In this document: positions 45,909 to 55,600 of the stretch, piece after piece
Numbering within the stretch: position 1 is the first letter of the stretch
How the letters are laid out: every line of letters begins with the position of its first letter
NCBI GenBank assembly: GCA_963816775.1
Contig: CAWFLX010000022.1
Span: 186,001 to 250,000, forward strand
DNA: 64,000 nucleotides
Origin: JAFAXD01 sp963816775
GTDB taxonomy: Bacteria > Pseudomonadota > Alphaproteobacteria > Rhizobiales > Xanthobacteraceae
Direction of reading: 5' to 3'
Notes under the pieces: generated by a model
Seen by the model: the letters and a program-made list of their open reading frames with translations, nothing else
Databases searched by the model: none
Told to the model about the DNA's origin: nothing
Translations under genes and position numbers: made by a program

Positions 45909-47528
45909 TCAAAATATGTTGACGAACAGCACATAAAGGGTGGCAGACAGCATGATCGCGGCGGGCAGCGTCAGCACCCAGGCCGTCAGTAGGTTGCGCA
46001 CCGTCGACCATTGTAATCCCGAGCCGTTGGCCGCCATCGTCCCGGCGACGCCGGACGACAACACATGGGTGGTGGACACCGGCAGGCCGTACATGTCGGC
46101 GAGCCCGATGGTCCCCATGGCCACGAGTTCGGCTGACGCGCCCTGGGCGTACGTGAGGTGCGCCTTGCCGATCTTCTCGCCGACCGTAATGACGATGCGT
46201 TTCCAGCCGACCATGGTGCCGAGCCCGAGCGCGATCGCGACCGCGACCTTGACCCAGAGCGGAATGAACTTGGTCGCCTCGTCGAGCGATCGCTTGTACG
46301 CGGTGAGGGTGGCAACTTCGTCCTTGGTGAGTTCGTTTTCCTTATCCTTCATGAGAAAACGCAACGCCTCCGAGGCGAGGTAGATGTCGTTGCGGGTGTT
46401 GCCGACGGCGGCGGCGGGAACCTTGGCGAGTGAACCGTACTCATTGACTTGCTTGGAAATGTCCTCGATCAGCACCGCAAGCGACGGAAAGGTCCCTTCG
46501 TTGAGCTTGTGACGCGACACGAACTGCGTGACCGCCGGACGCGGATCACCCAGCACGTTGTAGCCTTCCGCCTTCCGCTTGACGATCGCCGAGGCGGCGG
46601 CCGAGGTGGTCCGGAACATTTCCATCTGGGAGGCCGGCATGGCGCGGTTGAGCGCATAGGCGGTGGGTACCGTGCCGATCAGGATCAGCATGATCAGCCC
46701 CATGCCTTTCTGTCCGTCGTTCGAGCCATGGGCGAACGAGACACCGGTGCAGGTGAGGACCAGGACTCCGCGGATCCACCAGGGCGGCGGCTGATCGCCC
46801 TTGGGAGCCTGATAGAGGGCCGGATTGTGGACGACGAACTTCAAAGCGAGGAATAGAATGGCGGCCGCGGCAAAGCCGATGATCGGCGACAGCAACAGCG
46901 CGTAGCCGATCTCGGTGGCCTTGCTCCAATCCACTCCGGACGTGCCGTCCTGACCGTGCATCATCGCGTTGGCGATGCCGACACCGATGATCGATCCGAT
47001 CAATGTATGCGAACTCGAGGCTGGCAAGCCCAGGTACCAGGTCCCGAGATTCCAGATGATCGCCGCGATCAGCAATGCGAACACCATGGCGAAGCCGGCG
47101 GCACTACCGACCTGGAGAATAAGCTCGACCGGGAGCAGCGACACGATGCTGAAGGCGACCGCGCCCGACGACAGCACCACACCCAGGAAATTGAAACAGC
47201 CCGACCAGACCACCGCGAAATGCGCCGGCATCGTGTGCGTGTAGATCACGGTCGCAACTGCGTTCGCCGTGTCGTGAAAGCCGTTGACGAACTCGAAACC
47301 GAGCGCGATCAGCAGCGCAATAAACAACAGCAAGTAAGGCAGGAACGTCGTGGTCTTGGTGCCGCTGTCGTCGACGTCGGCGTAAAGGCTGTAGGCAATG
47401 AACAGGAGCGCGGCCCCGACGATTCCGAAGAATGCGATGATGCTGACAATATTGTTGGGCCCATCCAATTTGGGTCGGCTGGCGGCGGCGGGGGTGCCAA
47501 CCGGCATGTGCGCGGCAAGATCGGTCAT
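45909..47528 (-). CDS. pit: Pit-family inorganic phosphate transporter
   Basis: 539-residue inner-membrane permease from ATG 47528, which follows GGGGAGGTAGTT. Both repeated PiT signatures are visible: FEFVNGFHDTANAVATVIYT in the first half and ADMYGLPVSTTHVLSSGVAG in the second. LGLPASSSHTLIGSIIGVGI and FAHGSNDGQKGMGLIMLIL are also standard. A soluble central stretch separates the two halves. Low-affinity phosphate (or metal-phosphate) uptake driven by protons. Confidence 0.93.
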   Translation of the reverse strand: MTDLAAHMPVGTPAAASRPKLDGPNNIVSIIAFFGIVGAALLFIAYSLYADVDDSGTKTTTFLPYLLLFIALLIALGFEFVNGFHDTANAVATVIYTHTMPAHFAVVWSGCFNFLGVVLSSGAVAFSIVSLLPVELILQVGSAAGFAMVFALLIAAIIWNLGTWYLGLPASSSHTLIGSIIGVGIANAMMHGQDGTSGVDWSKATEIGYALLLSPIIGFAAAAILFLALKFVVHNPALYQAPKGDQPPPWWIRGVLVLTCTGVSFAHGSNDGQKGMGLIMLILIGTVPTAYALNRAMPASQMEMFRTTSAAASAIVKRKAEGYNVLGDPRPAVTQFVSRHKLNEGTFPSLAVLIEDISKQVNEYGSLAKVPAAAVGNTRNDIYLASEALRFLMKDKENELTKDEVATLTAYKRSLDEATKFIPLWVKVAVAIALGLGTMVGWKRIVITVGEKIGKAHLTYAQGASAELVAMGTIGLADMYGLPVSTTHVLSSGVAGTMAANGSGLQWSTVRNLLTAWVLTLPAAIMLSATLYVLFVNIF

Positions 47529-47713
47529 AACTACCTCCCCAACATCGACAATCGCTCCCTCTGCAAAGAACCCCGTTATGTTGCAGGCGTGTGACCGTCG
47601 GGGGCTTAATCGCTGGCGGCGGTGCCGAAGGCGTGGGCGCAAGATTGGCCGCGTCGAAAGCAGCGGGCCCATGCCGGTGTCGCCCTAGCCGCCAAACTTG
47701 CTATCTTGCGGCC

Positions 47714-48472
47714 ATGCCGAGTTTTCAGCCCGACTCCGCCCTCGTCGATCGCGTGCTCGTGTCCCCCAACCACGACACGCGCGGACGCAGCATCGATATG
47801 ATCGTGCTGCACTACACCGGCATGCGGTCCACGGACGCGGCGCTCCAACGGCTGTGTGATCCGGCCGCGCGGGTTTCATCCCACTACGTGGTGCTCGAAG
47901 ACGGCGAGATCTGCCAGCTGGTCCCGGAAGCCGAACGCGCCTGGCACGCGGGTGTTTCATCTTGGGAGGGCGAGACCGACATCAACGCGCGATCGATCGG
48001 CATCGAAATCGCGAACCCCGGCCACGACCTCGGCTACCCTGACTTTCCGGACGCGCAGATCGCCGCGGTCATCGCGCTCTGCCGCGACCTGATGCTGCGC
48101 CGGGGCATCGCCGCGGCGCGGGTTCTGGCGCATTCCGACGTGGCGCCCGCACGCAAGCCCGACCCGGGTGAAAAATTTCCATGGCGGCGGCTCGCCGATG
48201 CCGGCATCGGCATCTGGGTCGAGCCGACCGACATCATGCCAGGCCCGGAGCTCGACCCCGGCGACCACAGTGAGATCGTCAGCCGGCTGCAAAGCGAGTT
48301 CCGCGAGTTCGGCTATGATCTCGCCGCGACCGGAACCTATGACCAAGCCACCAAGGAGGTCGTGATCGCGTTCCAGCGCCACTTCCGGCCCGCGCGGGTC
48401 GACGGCATCGTGGACTATTCGACGTACGAAACCCTCAAGCGGCTGCTGTCGGCGCGCGCGCTCGTCGCGTGA
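47714..48472 (+). CDS. N-acetylmuramoyl-L-alanine amidase (AmpD/AmiD type) with peptidoglycan-binding domain
   Basis: 252 residues from ATG 47714. The amidase_2 domain has zinc-site motifs MIVLHYTGM and VLAHSDVAPARKPDPGEKFP, plus SSHYVVLEDGEICQLVPE and SIGIEIANPGHD. A C-terminal PG_binding_1 domain follows (LQSEFREFGYDLAATGTYDQ). No signal peptide is apparent, so it probably acts on cytoplasmic anhydro-muropeptides in wall recycling. rnpB follows 41 bp downstream. Confidence 0.9.
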   Translation: MPSFQPDSALVDRVLVSPNHDTRGRSIDMIVLHYTGMRSTDAALQRLCDPAARVSSHYVVLEDGEICQLVPEAERAWHAGVSSWEGETDINARSIGIEIANPGHDLGYPDFPDAQIAAVIALCRDLMLRRGIAAARVLAHSDVAPARKPDPGEKFPWRRLADAGIGIWVEPTDIMPGPELDPGDHSEIVSRLQSEFREFGYDLAATGTYDQATKEVVIAFQRHFRPARVDGIVDYSTYETLKRLLSARALVA

Positions 48473-48513
48473 CGCCTGCCGAGGCTTGACCGGGCCTATC
48501 CCGAAGGCCATGT

Positions 48514-48939
48514 CTTAAGTGTCAGTCGGCCGGACGGCCGCCCGCATCAATGCCGAAAGGCGGTGTGGGAGGAAAGTCCGGGCTCCATGGACATACGGTG
48601 CCGGATAACGTCCGGCGGGTGCAAGCCTAGGGACAGTGCCACAGAGAATGAGACCGCCGCGGTGCGTTGCGTTTGGCCGCGGCAAGGGTGAAAAGGTGCG
48701 GTAAGAGCGCACCGCGTCGCCGGCAACGGCGGCGGCACGGTAAACCCCACCGGGAGCAAGACCGAATAGGGGCGGCGCGGGGTCTGCGCGCAAGCGTAGG
48801 AACCGGGATCGATGTCCTGATCCGGCCGTCCGGGTAGGTTGCTGGAGGCGACGGGCAACCGGCGTCCCAGAGGAATGGTCGTCACGCGCGGGCAACCGCG
48901 CCCTACAGAACCCGGCTTACAGGCCGGCTGATGCCTAAG
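48514..48939 (+). ncRNA. rnpB: RNase P RNA (rnpB)
   Basis: The catalytic RNA of ribonuclease P, type A. Universally conserved blocks are present: GGAGGAAAGTCCGGGCTCCA (about 48568-48587) at the 5' side, AGGGTGAAAAGGTGCGGTAAG and GGTAAACCCCACCGGGAGC in the centre, and ACAGAACCCGGCTTACAGGC at the 3' side. The 5' start CTTAAGTGTCAGTCGGCC (48514) pairs with the 3' GGCCGGCTGATGCCTAAG ending at 48939 as helix P1, which fixes both ends. A strong terminator follows directly. Confidence 0.96.
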
Positions 48940-48981
48940 GGGGCTCGGCGGAGAACTCCGCCGGGCCCCCGCCAATTTTTT
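48939..48981 (+). terminator. Rho-independent terminator of rnpB
   Basis: GGGGGCTCGGCGGAG pairs with CTCCGCCGGGCCCCC (to 48970) with a very short loop, followed by GCCAA and a run of T (48975-48981). It starts at the last bases of the RNase P RNA. Confidence 0.85.
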
Positions 48982-49007
48982 GTGTTTGTCGCCCGGGTGC
49001 TGGGAGC

Positions 49008-49152
49008 GTGTGGCCATCCTTCGAGACGCCCGAGCTGCGCGCGGGCTCCTCAGGATGAGGACGAAGTGTGTTGCACGGGCGGCGGGCCACAAACACAGAC
49101 CTCATCCTGAGGAGCGAGGCCGAAGGCCGAGCGTCTCGAAGGATGGCCACAC
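49008..49152. repeat. Dispersed palindrome, family C (145 bp)
   Basis: The outer 22-bp arms (49008-49029 and 49131-49152, GTGTGGCCATCCTTCGAGACG... and its complement) are perfect inverted repeats. The inner arms CTCCTCAGGATGAGG (49046-49060) and its complement (49100-49114) are also perfect. Such CATCCTTCGAGACG/CCTCATCCTGAGGAG elements are common in Rhizobiales genomes. It lies between rnpB and the convergent dctP gene. Confidence 0.85.
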
Positions 49153-49159
49153 AGTTGGA

Positions 49160-50134
49160 TCACATCTTCTTATACGCGTCGATCACCGCCTGCCCGTCTG
49201 GACCGGCGCGCTTGAGCCAGTCGGCCGTAAGCTGATCGCCAATGGTCGCGAGCCCGGCCTTAAGCGCGTCGCCGGGCGGCGCGACTTTCATGCCGTGCGA
49301 TTTGAGTTGGTCGACGTACCAGGCGTTCTTGTCTTGCGACATCTTCCAGCCGCGCTCCTCGGCCTGCGCGGCGGCTTTGAGCACCGCGTCCTGGGTCGCC
49401 TTGTCGAGCTTGTCGAACGCCGCCTTGTTGGCAATGACGACGTTTTTGGGGAGCCAGGCCTGCGTGTCGTAGTAGTGCGACATGCTCTCCCACGCCTTGC
49501 TGTCGTAACCGGTCGCTGACGATGTCATGAAGGCGTTGACCACGCCGGTGGCAAGCGCCTGCGGCAGTTCCGCCGCCTGGATGGTGACCGGTTGAGCTCC
49601 GACCAGTTCGGCGATGCGAGCCGTTCCCGGGTTGTAGGCGCGCCACTTCGCGCCCTTGAGATCGTCGATCGAGTTGAGGTCCTTCTTCACGTAGATGCCC
49701 TGCGGCGGCCAGGGCACCGCGTAGAGCACGATCAAGCCCTGATCGGCGAGTTTCTTCTCGATCGCCGGCCGCGAGACTTTCCAAAGCTTGCGCGCGTCAT
49801 CGAAGCTCGTCGCCAGGAACGGCACCACGTCGATGCCGAACAGCGGATCGTCGTTCTCGTGCAACGAGATCAGAATCTCGCCGGCCTGCGCCTGCCCGGT
49901 CTGCACTGCGCGCTTGATCTCCGGCGCCTTGAACAAAGAAGCGCCCGTGTACGCGGTGATCTGCAGCTTGCCGCCGGTCGCCGCCGCGACATCATTGCCG
50001 AACGCGATCAGGTTCTCGCTGTGGAAATTGTCGCTCGGATAGGCTGAGGGCAGGTTCCAGCGGGCCTGCTGAGCTTGAGCGGACCCAAAGGTAATGAGGG
50101 CCGCGGCAGCCGCCACGATGCAACGCGTGAACAT
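49160..50134 (-). CDS. dctP: TRAP transporter substrate-binding protein (DctP)
   Basis: 324 residues from ATG 50134, which follows GGAGGGGACC. The signal peptide ends SAQAQ. DctP-family features: ARWNLPSAYPSDNFHSENLI, IKRAVQTGQAQAGEILIS, LYAVPWPPQGIYVKKDL, and the binding-site region KGAKWRAYNPGTARIAELVG with the conserved Arg that contacts the ligand's carboxylate. Last gene of the dctQ-dctM-dctP operon; a repeat-rich 170-bp gap separates it from dctM. Confidence 0.92.
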   Translation of the reverse strand: MFTRCIVAAAAALITFGSAQAQQARWNLPSAYPSDNFHSENLIAFGNDVAAATGGKLQITAYTGASLFKAPEIKRAVQTGQAQAGEILISLHENDDPLFGIDVVPFLATSFDDARKLWKVSRPAIEKKLADQGLIVLYAVPWPPQGIYVKKDLNSIDDLKGAKWRAYNPGTARIAELVGAQPVTIQAAELPQALATGVVNAFMTSSATGYDSKAWESMSHYYDTQAWLPKNVVIANKAAFDKLDKATQDAVLKAAAQAEERGWKMSQDKNAWYVDQLKSHGMKVAPPGDALKAGLATIGDQLTADWLKRAGPDGQAVIDAYKKM

Positions 50135-50205
50135 GGTCCCCTCCGTATTGGTTTGCGGCAAGCTTAGAGCATTTCCAAGCGATTGAAATCCGCTTCCCGG
50201 CGCCT

Positions 50206-50307
50206 AGACCATGATCTGATCAGATTGAATGCCGATCATGGTCTGGCTTTTTGTTTGAGCATGATCTTTTCCAAAAACCGGTGGCCACTTTTCGGGATCA
50301 TGCTCTA
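50206..50307. repeat. Dispersed palindromes in the dctM-dctP gap, including family B copy 1
   Basis: Two hairpins in tandem. AGACCATGATC (50206-50216) pairs with GATCATGGTCT (50234-50244). Family B (GAGCATGATC at 50257-50266 with GATCATGCTC at 50296-50305) encloses CCACTTTTCGG. The outer edge CTA (50305-50307) is, on the minus strand, the TAG stop codon of dctM. A near-identical copy of family B is at 61104-61154. Confidence 0.85.
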
Positions 50308-51615
50308 TCCGGGAAACACCATGCGGGGCAGCACCATCACGATGTCCGGGAACACCGTGATGATCGCTACGGCCAGCACCAGCAAAAAGAAGAACGGCAG
50401 CGACGCGCGCGCGACCGTGTTTGAATCCTTGCCGCTCATCGTCTGCAGCACGAACAGGTTGAAGCCGACCGGCGGCGAGACCTCGGCCATCTCGACCACC
50501 AGCACGACGAAAATGCCGAACCAGACGAGATCGAAGCCCGCCGCCTTGATCATCGGGATCACCACGGCGGTCGTCAGCACGATCATGGAGATCCCGTCGA
50601 GCGCAGTGCCGAGCACGATGTACATGACGGTGAGGGCCGCGATCAGCGCGTACGGGCTGAGGTTGAAGCTGCCGACCCAGGCGGCCAGCGCCTGCGGAAT
50701 GCCCGTATAGGCCATCGAGGTCGACATGTAGGATGCACCGGCGAGGATCAGCATGATCATGCAGGTGACCCGGGTCGCGCCCATGACGCTCTGCCAGAAC
50801 AACTCCCAGCTCAGCATGCGGTGCCACCAGGCGATCGCAAGCGACCCGAGCACCCCCCAGGCGGCGCACTCGGTTGCGGTCGCCCATCCGACCAGCAGTG
50901 ACACGAATACGAGCGTGATCAGCAAAAACGTCGGAATCAGCTTCGCCGATTCGGCGAGCTTCTGGCGCAACGACATCGGCGGGTCCGGTGGCGGCGTCCT
51001 GTCCGGATGAGCGAGCGACCACAGCGCGATGTAGCCGGAGTAAAGCACCATCACCAAGGCCCCGGGCAGGAACCCGGCCAAGAACACCTGGATGATCGAG
51101 ACGTTTGCTGCCACCGCGTAGATCACCATCATGATCGACGGCGGAATCAAAATCCCAAGGGTGCCGGCGCCGGCGAGCGAGCCGAGCGACACCATCTCGT
51201 CATAGCCGCGCTTCTTGAGCTCCGGCAGGGCGATCTTGGCGACGGTTGCGCAGGTCGCGGCCGAGGAGCCCGACACCGAGCCGAAGATCCCGCACGCAAG
51301 CACGTTGACGTGCATGAGCCGGCCTGGAATGCGATTGAGCCAGGGTGCGAGCCCGCGGAACATCTCATCCGACAGCTTCGTGCGAAACAAAATCTCGCCC
51401 ATCCAGACGAACAGCGGCAGCGCCGCCAATGTCCAGGACGCGCTGTTGCCCCAGATCGTGGTTGCGAGCACCGGGCCGGCCGGAATGTTGCCGCCGACAA
51501 ATTGCATGCCGACATAGCCGCAGGCCATCAGCGCAATGGCGATCCACACGCCGCCGGCAAGCAGCACGGTGAGCAGCGCGAGCAGGACGAGCGAGATCTG
51601 CACCAGCTCGATCAT
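50305..51615 (-). CDS. dctM: TRAP transporter large permease (DctM)
   Basis: 436 residues from ATG 51615 with about 12 membrane segments: the ion-coupled permease subunit. DctM hallmarks: LFVWMGEILFRTKLSDEMFR, ACGIFGSVSGSSAATCATVA, SLAGAGTLGILIPPSIMMV and VEMAEVSPPVGFNLFVLQ. The start is 23 bp from the dctQ stop. The stop TAG is part of a dispersed palindrome. Confidence 0.94.
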   Translation of the reverse strand: MIELVQISLVLLALLTVLLAGGVWIAIALMACGYVGMQFVGGNIPAGPVLATTIWGNSASWTLAALPLFVWMGEILFRTKLSDEMFRGLAPWLNRIPGRLMHVNVLACGIFGSVSGSSAATCATVAKIALPELKKRGYDEMVSLGSLAGAGTLGILIPPSIMMVIYAVAANVSIIQVFLAGFLPGALVMVLYSGYIALWSLAHPDRTPPPDPPMSLRQKLAESAKLIPTFLLITLVFVSLLVGWATATECAAWGVLGSLAIAWWHRMLSWELFWQSVMGATRVTCMIMLILAGASYMSTSMAYTGIPQALAAWVGSFNLSPYALIAALTVMYIVLGTALDGISMIVLTTAVVIPMIKAAGFDLVWFGIFVVLVVEMAEVSPPVGFNLFVLQTMSGKDSNTVARASLPFFFLLVLAVAIITVFPDIVMVLPRMVFPG

Positions 51616-51638
51616 GCGGCGATGCTCGTGGTGCGCAA

Positions 51639-52184
51639 TTACACACCGCTCTGAATGGCTTGCTCGATAACCTCCTCGGCGGTCCGCGGTTTCGGCTTCT
51701 CGTAACGCGGCTCGCCGCCGCCGAGCACATGGAAGAATTCGTCCACGAACGCGATTGCGAGGATCACGAGACCCCCGGCGTAACCAAGCTGAGGAATCCA
51801 CAACGGGACCGGCAGTACGCCTTGCGCCCGATCGTGGAACTGCCAGCTGTCGTACGTCATCAGCACCGCGTACCAGGCAAAGAACGCGATGAAGCCGCAT
51901 CCGATCAACAACGCGCCGATTTCGAATATGCGGCGCGTGCGCGCGTTCAGAAGATCGATCAGCAATCCCACCCGGATCATCTCGCCGGATCGAAATGTGT
52001 GGGCGAGGCCGAGAAACGACATCGCCACCATCGACCAGGCCACCAGATCATCACCGGCCGGAACGTTGACGCCGAGCGGGCGCCCGGCCGAGAGCACCAT
52101 CATCAGGACAAAGATGAGAATCATGAATCCGCCGGCAGCAAAGCCGGCGAACAAGTAGAGACGGTCGAGCACCCCGCGGATCAT
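51639..52184 (-). CDS. dctQ: TRAP transporter small permease (DctQ)
   Basis: 181 residues from ATG 52184 with four membrane helices, the DctQ layout. LVAWSMVAMSFLGLAHTFRS followed by GEMIRVGLLIDLL matches the family's conserved mid-region. It starts 4 bp after the stop of a small secreted protein gene and is followed by dctM, so all four genes form one operon. Confidence 0.92.
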   Translation of the reverse strand: MIRGVLDRLYLFAGFAAGGFMILIFVLMMVLSAGRPLGVNVPAGDDLVAWSMVAMSFLGLAHTFRSGEMIRVGLLIDLLNARTRRIFEIGALLIGCGFIAFFAWYAVLMTYDSWQFHDRAQGVLPVPLWIPQLGYAGGLVILAIAFVDEFFHVLGGGEPRYEKPKPRTAEEVIEQAIQSGV

Positions 52185-52188
52185 GGGT

Positions 52189-52542
52189 TCAGCGCCGTGT
52201 CCATTTTTCCTTGCCCAATTCCGTGCCGCCCGCGTAGGTCCACACGCCCACCCAATCATCGCCCTCGGGGGAGTAAAGGGCGAGGCCGGTGTTGCCGCCG
52301 GTCCGGTAGCTCACACCGAGAAACCGCGAATCGCCGAGGGCGGTGCCCTCGAAGTGCGTACCCGCCACGTCCCAGGTCACTTTGTAGGTGGCGCCGGTTT
52401 TCTCGACCGTAGCGGTTCCGCTATAGGCCCCGCCACCGCCGGGATTGCTGCCGCTGACCGAATAGGTTCCAACCGGGTCGCCGGCCCAGGCCGCACTACC
52501 CAACAGAGTGATGGCCAGGACTGTGATCAGAACGATGCGCAT
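52189..52542 (-). CDS. Small secreted beta-rich protein, first gene of the TRAP operon
   Basis: 117 residues from ATG 52542, which follows GGAGGGACCTT. Signal peptide MRIVLITVLAITLLGSAAWA. The mature part is Gly/Thr/Tyr-rich (GTYSVSGSNPGGGGAYSGTA, YKVTWDVAGTHFEGTALGDS, GVWTYAGGTELGKEKW) with no cysteine, which looks like a small all-beta domain with an internal repeat. No named family recognised. The 4-bp gap to dctQ suggests it belongs functionally to the transporter or its substrate. Confidence 0.78.
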   Translation of the reverse strand: MRIVLITVLAITLLGSAAWAGDPVGTYSVSGSNPGGGGAYSGTATVEKTGATYKVTWDVAGTHFEGTALGDSRFLGVSYRTGGNTGLALYSPEGDDWVGVWTYAGGTELGKEKWTRR

Positions 52543-52644
52543 AAGGTCCCTCCGTGTTCCCGCCGGTGCATTGTCGCTGACCGAGCCTTGCATGCAATAG
52601 GCGGGCCGCGCGACATGCTTTAAACGTGGCGTCGAGGAGAACGC

Positions 52645-55600
52645 ATGGCCGCTGGCACCTGGGACTTCTGGATCGATCGCGGCGGCACGTTCACCGACGT
52701 GATTGGCCGGGCGCCCGACGGCTCTCTGGTCGCGCACAAGCTCCTGTCGGAATTCCCGGAAGCCTACAGCGACGCCGCGGTGCAGGGGATCCGCAACCTG
52801 CTCGGGCTCGCACCCGGCGCCGCGATCCCGCGCGAGCGCATCGGGTCGATCAAGATGGGCACCACGGTCGCGACCAACGCGCTGCTCGAGCGCGCCGGCG
52901 CGCGCACGGTGCTGGTGACCACGCACGGCTTTCGCGACGCGCTCAAGATCGGTTATCAGGCGCGGCCAAAGATCTTTGCCCGGCATATCATCAAGCCGCA
53001 GGTGCTGTTCGAGCGGGTGGTGGAAGTATCCGAGCGCGTGCGCGCCGACGGCACGATCGAGCAAGCTCCCGATTTGGACGCGATCCGGCCCGCGCTCGAA
53101 CGCGCCCGCGCCGACGGTATCGAGGCGGTCGCGATCGTATTCATGCACGCCTACCGGTTCCCTGCGCATGAACAACGCGTGGCCGCGCTGGCGCGCGAGA
53201 TCGGATTCGCACAGGTTTCGGTAAGCCATGAAGTCTCGCCGTTGATCAAGCTGGTCGGGCGCGGCGACACCACCGTGGTCGATGCCTATCTCTCCCCGAT
53301 CCTGCGCCGCTACGTCGCGCAAGTCGCGCGGGACTTGGGCGGTTCGGCCAGACGCAAGAGCATCGTCGAACAACAACATCCTCGCCTCATGTTCATGATG
53401 TCGTCGGGCGGACTCACGTCCGCGGGTCTGTTCCAGGGCAAGGACGCAATCCTGTCGGGGCCCGCCGGCGGCGTCGTCGGAATGGCCGAGACCGGCCGCG
53501 TCGCCGGCTTCTCACACCTGATCGGCTTCGACATGGGCGGCACCTCGACCGACGTGTCGCATTTCGACGGCGAGTACGAGCGCGCGTTCGAAACCGAGGT
53601 GGCGGGCGTGCGCATGCGCGCGCCGATGATGCTGATCCACACGGTCGCAGCCGGCGGCGGTTCGATCCTGCATTTCGACGGCGCGCGCTTCCGGGTCGGG
53701 CCGGACAGCGCCGGCGCCAACCCGGGACCGAAATGCTATCGGCGCGGAGGGCCGCTGGCGGTGACCGACGCCAATGTCATGGTTGGAAAATTGCTGCCGG
53801 ATTTCTTTCCAAAGATTTTCGGCCCGGCGCAGAACCTGCCGATCGATGCCGACGCGGTGAAATCCGCGTTCGCGTCGCTTGCGCGCGATGTCGGCGGTGG
53901 CCGCACCCCGGAAGAGGTGGCCGACGGTTTCATCCGGATTGCGGTCGAGAACATGGCGAACGCGATCAAGAAGATCTCGGTGCAGCGCGGCTACGATGTC
54001 ACCCGCTACGTGCTCAACTGCTTCGGCGGTGCCGGCGGCCAGCACGCGTGTCTCGTCGCCGATGCGCTCGGCATGACCAAAGTGCTGATGCACCCGTTCT
54101 CGTCGCTGCTTTCGGCTTATGGAATGGGGCTCGCGAATATTCGCGCGACGCGCGAGCAGGCGCTCGAGGAGGATTTCGGAGATGCCGCACTGCGGCCGCT
54201 CGAAGCGCTCGGGGGCAGGCTGGGCGAGGATGTTAAGCGTGAACTGATCCAACAGGGGGTGCCCGAGAGACAGATCACGGTACGGCTGCGGGCGCATATC
54301 CGCTACGCCGGCACGGATACGCCGCTTGTCGTCGAGGCCGGCCCGCTCGCCGCTATGAAGGCCGCGTTCGAGGCGGCGCATCGGGCACGATTTGGTTTTA
54401 TCGACGATACCAAAGCGCTGGTGATCGAGGCCGCCTCGGCAGAGGCGATCGGCGGAGGCGCAACCTTTGCGGAGCCGTCGCATGCGATGACGACGGCTCC
54501 TCTGCCTGCGCCCATACGACACACACGATTCTACTCAAGCGGCCGCTGGCACGATGCGAACGTATTTGTGCGCGATCAGGTTGCGCCCGGCCATCACATC
54601 GATGGACCCGCAATCATCATCGAGCCGCATCAGACCATCGTCGTCGAGGCCGGTTGGCGTGCCGCGATCACCAACAAGAACCATCTGCTGCTCGAACGGG
54701 TCGTACCGATCCAGCGGGCCCATGCGATCGGCACGCACGCCGATCCGGTAATGCTCGAAGTGTTCAACAACCTGTTCATGTCGATTGCCGAGCAGATGGG
54801 AGTGTCGCTGCAAAACACCGCCTACTCGGTGAATATCAAGGAGCGGCTCGACTTCTCCTGCGCGGTGTTCGCCGCCGACGGAACGCTGGTCGCCAACGCG
54901 CCGCATATGCCGGTGCACCTCGGCTCCATGGACCGCGCGGTCGAGACCATTATTCGTGAGAACGCCGGCGCGATCGCACCGGGAGATGTCTACGCGATCA
55001 ACGCGCCCTATAACGGCGGAACACATTTGCCGGATATCACGGTGTGTACGCCGGTGTTCGACGACGGCGGGCGCGAGATCCTGTTCTGGGTTGCAAGCCG
55101 TGGACACCACGCCGACGTCGGCGGTATTTCACCCGGCTCGATGTCGCCGAACGCGACGACGATCGCGGAGGAAGGCGTCTACATCGACAATTTCAAGCTG
55201 GTCGACGGCGGTCGCTTTTGCGAGCAGGAGCTGCATGATCTGCTCACCGGCGTCAAATATCCGGCACGCAACCCGGTTCAGAATATCAACGACCTGAAAG
55301 CGCAGATCGCCGCCAACGAGAAGGGCGTGCGGGAGCTGCGCAAGATGGTGACGCAATTCACGCTACCGGTGGTGCGGGCCTACATGGCGCACGTGCAGGA
55401 CAACGCGGCCGAAAGCGTGCGCCGCGTGATCGACGCGTTGCGCGACTTTGAATTTTCCTACGAGATGGACCAGGGCACCGTGATCAAGGTGAAGATCACG
55501 GTTGACCGGGATAAGCGCGAAGCCACCGTCGACTTCACCGGCACGTCGCCGCAGCAGCCGACCAATTTCAACGCACCGGAACCAGTGACGCGCGCAGCGG

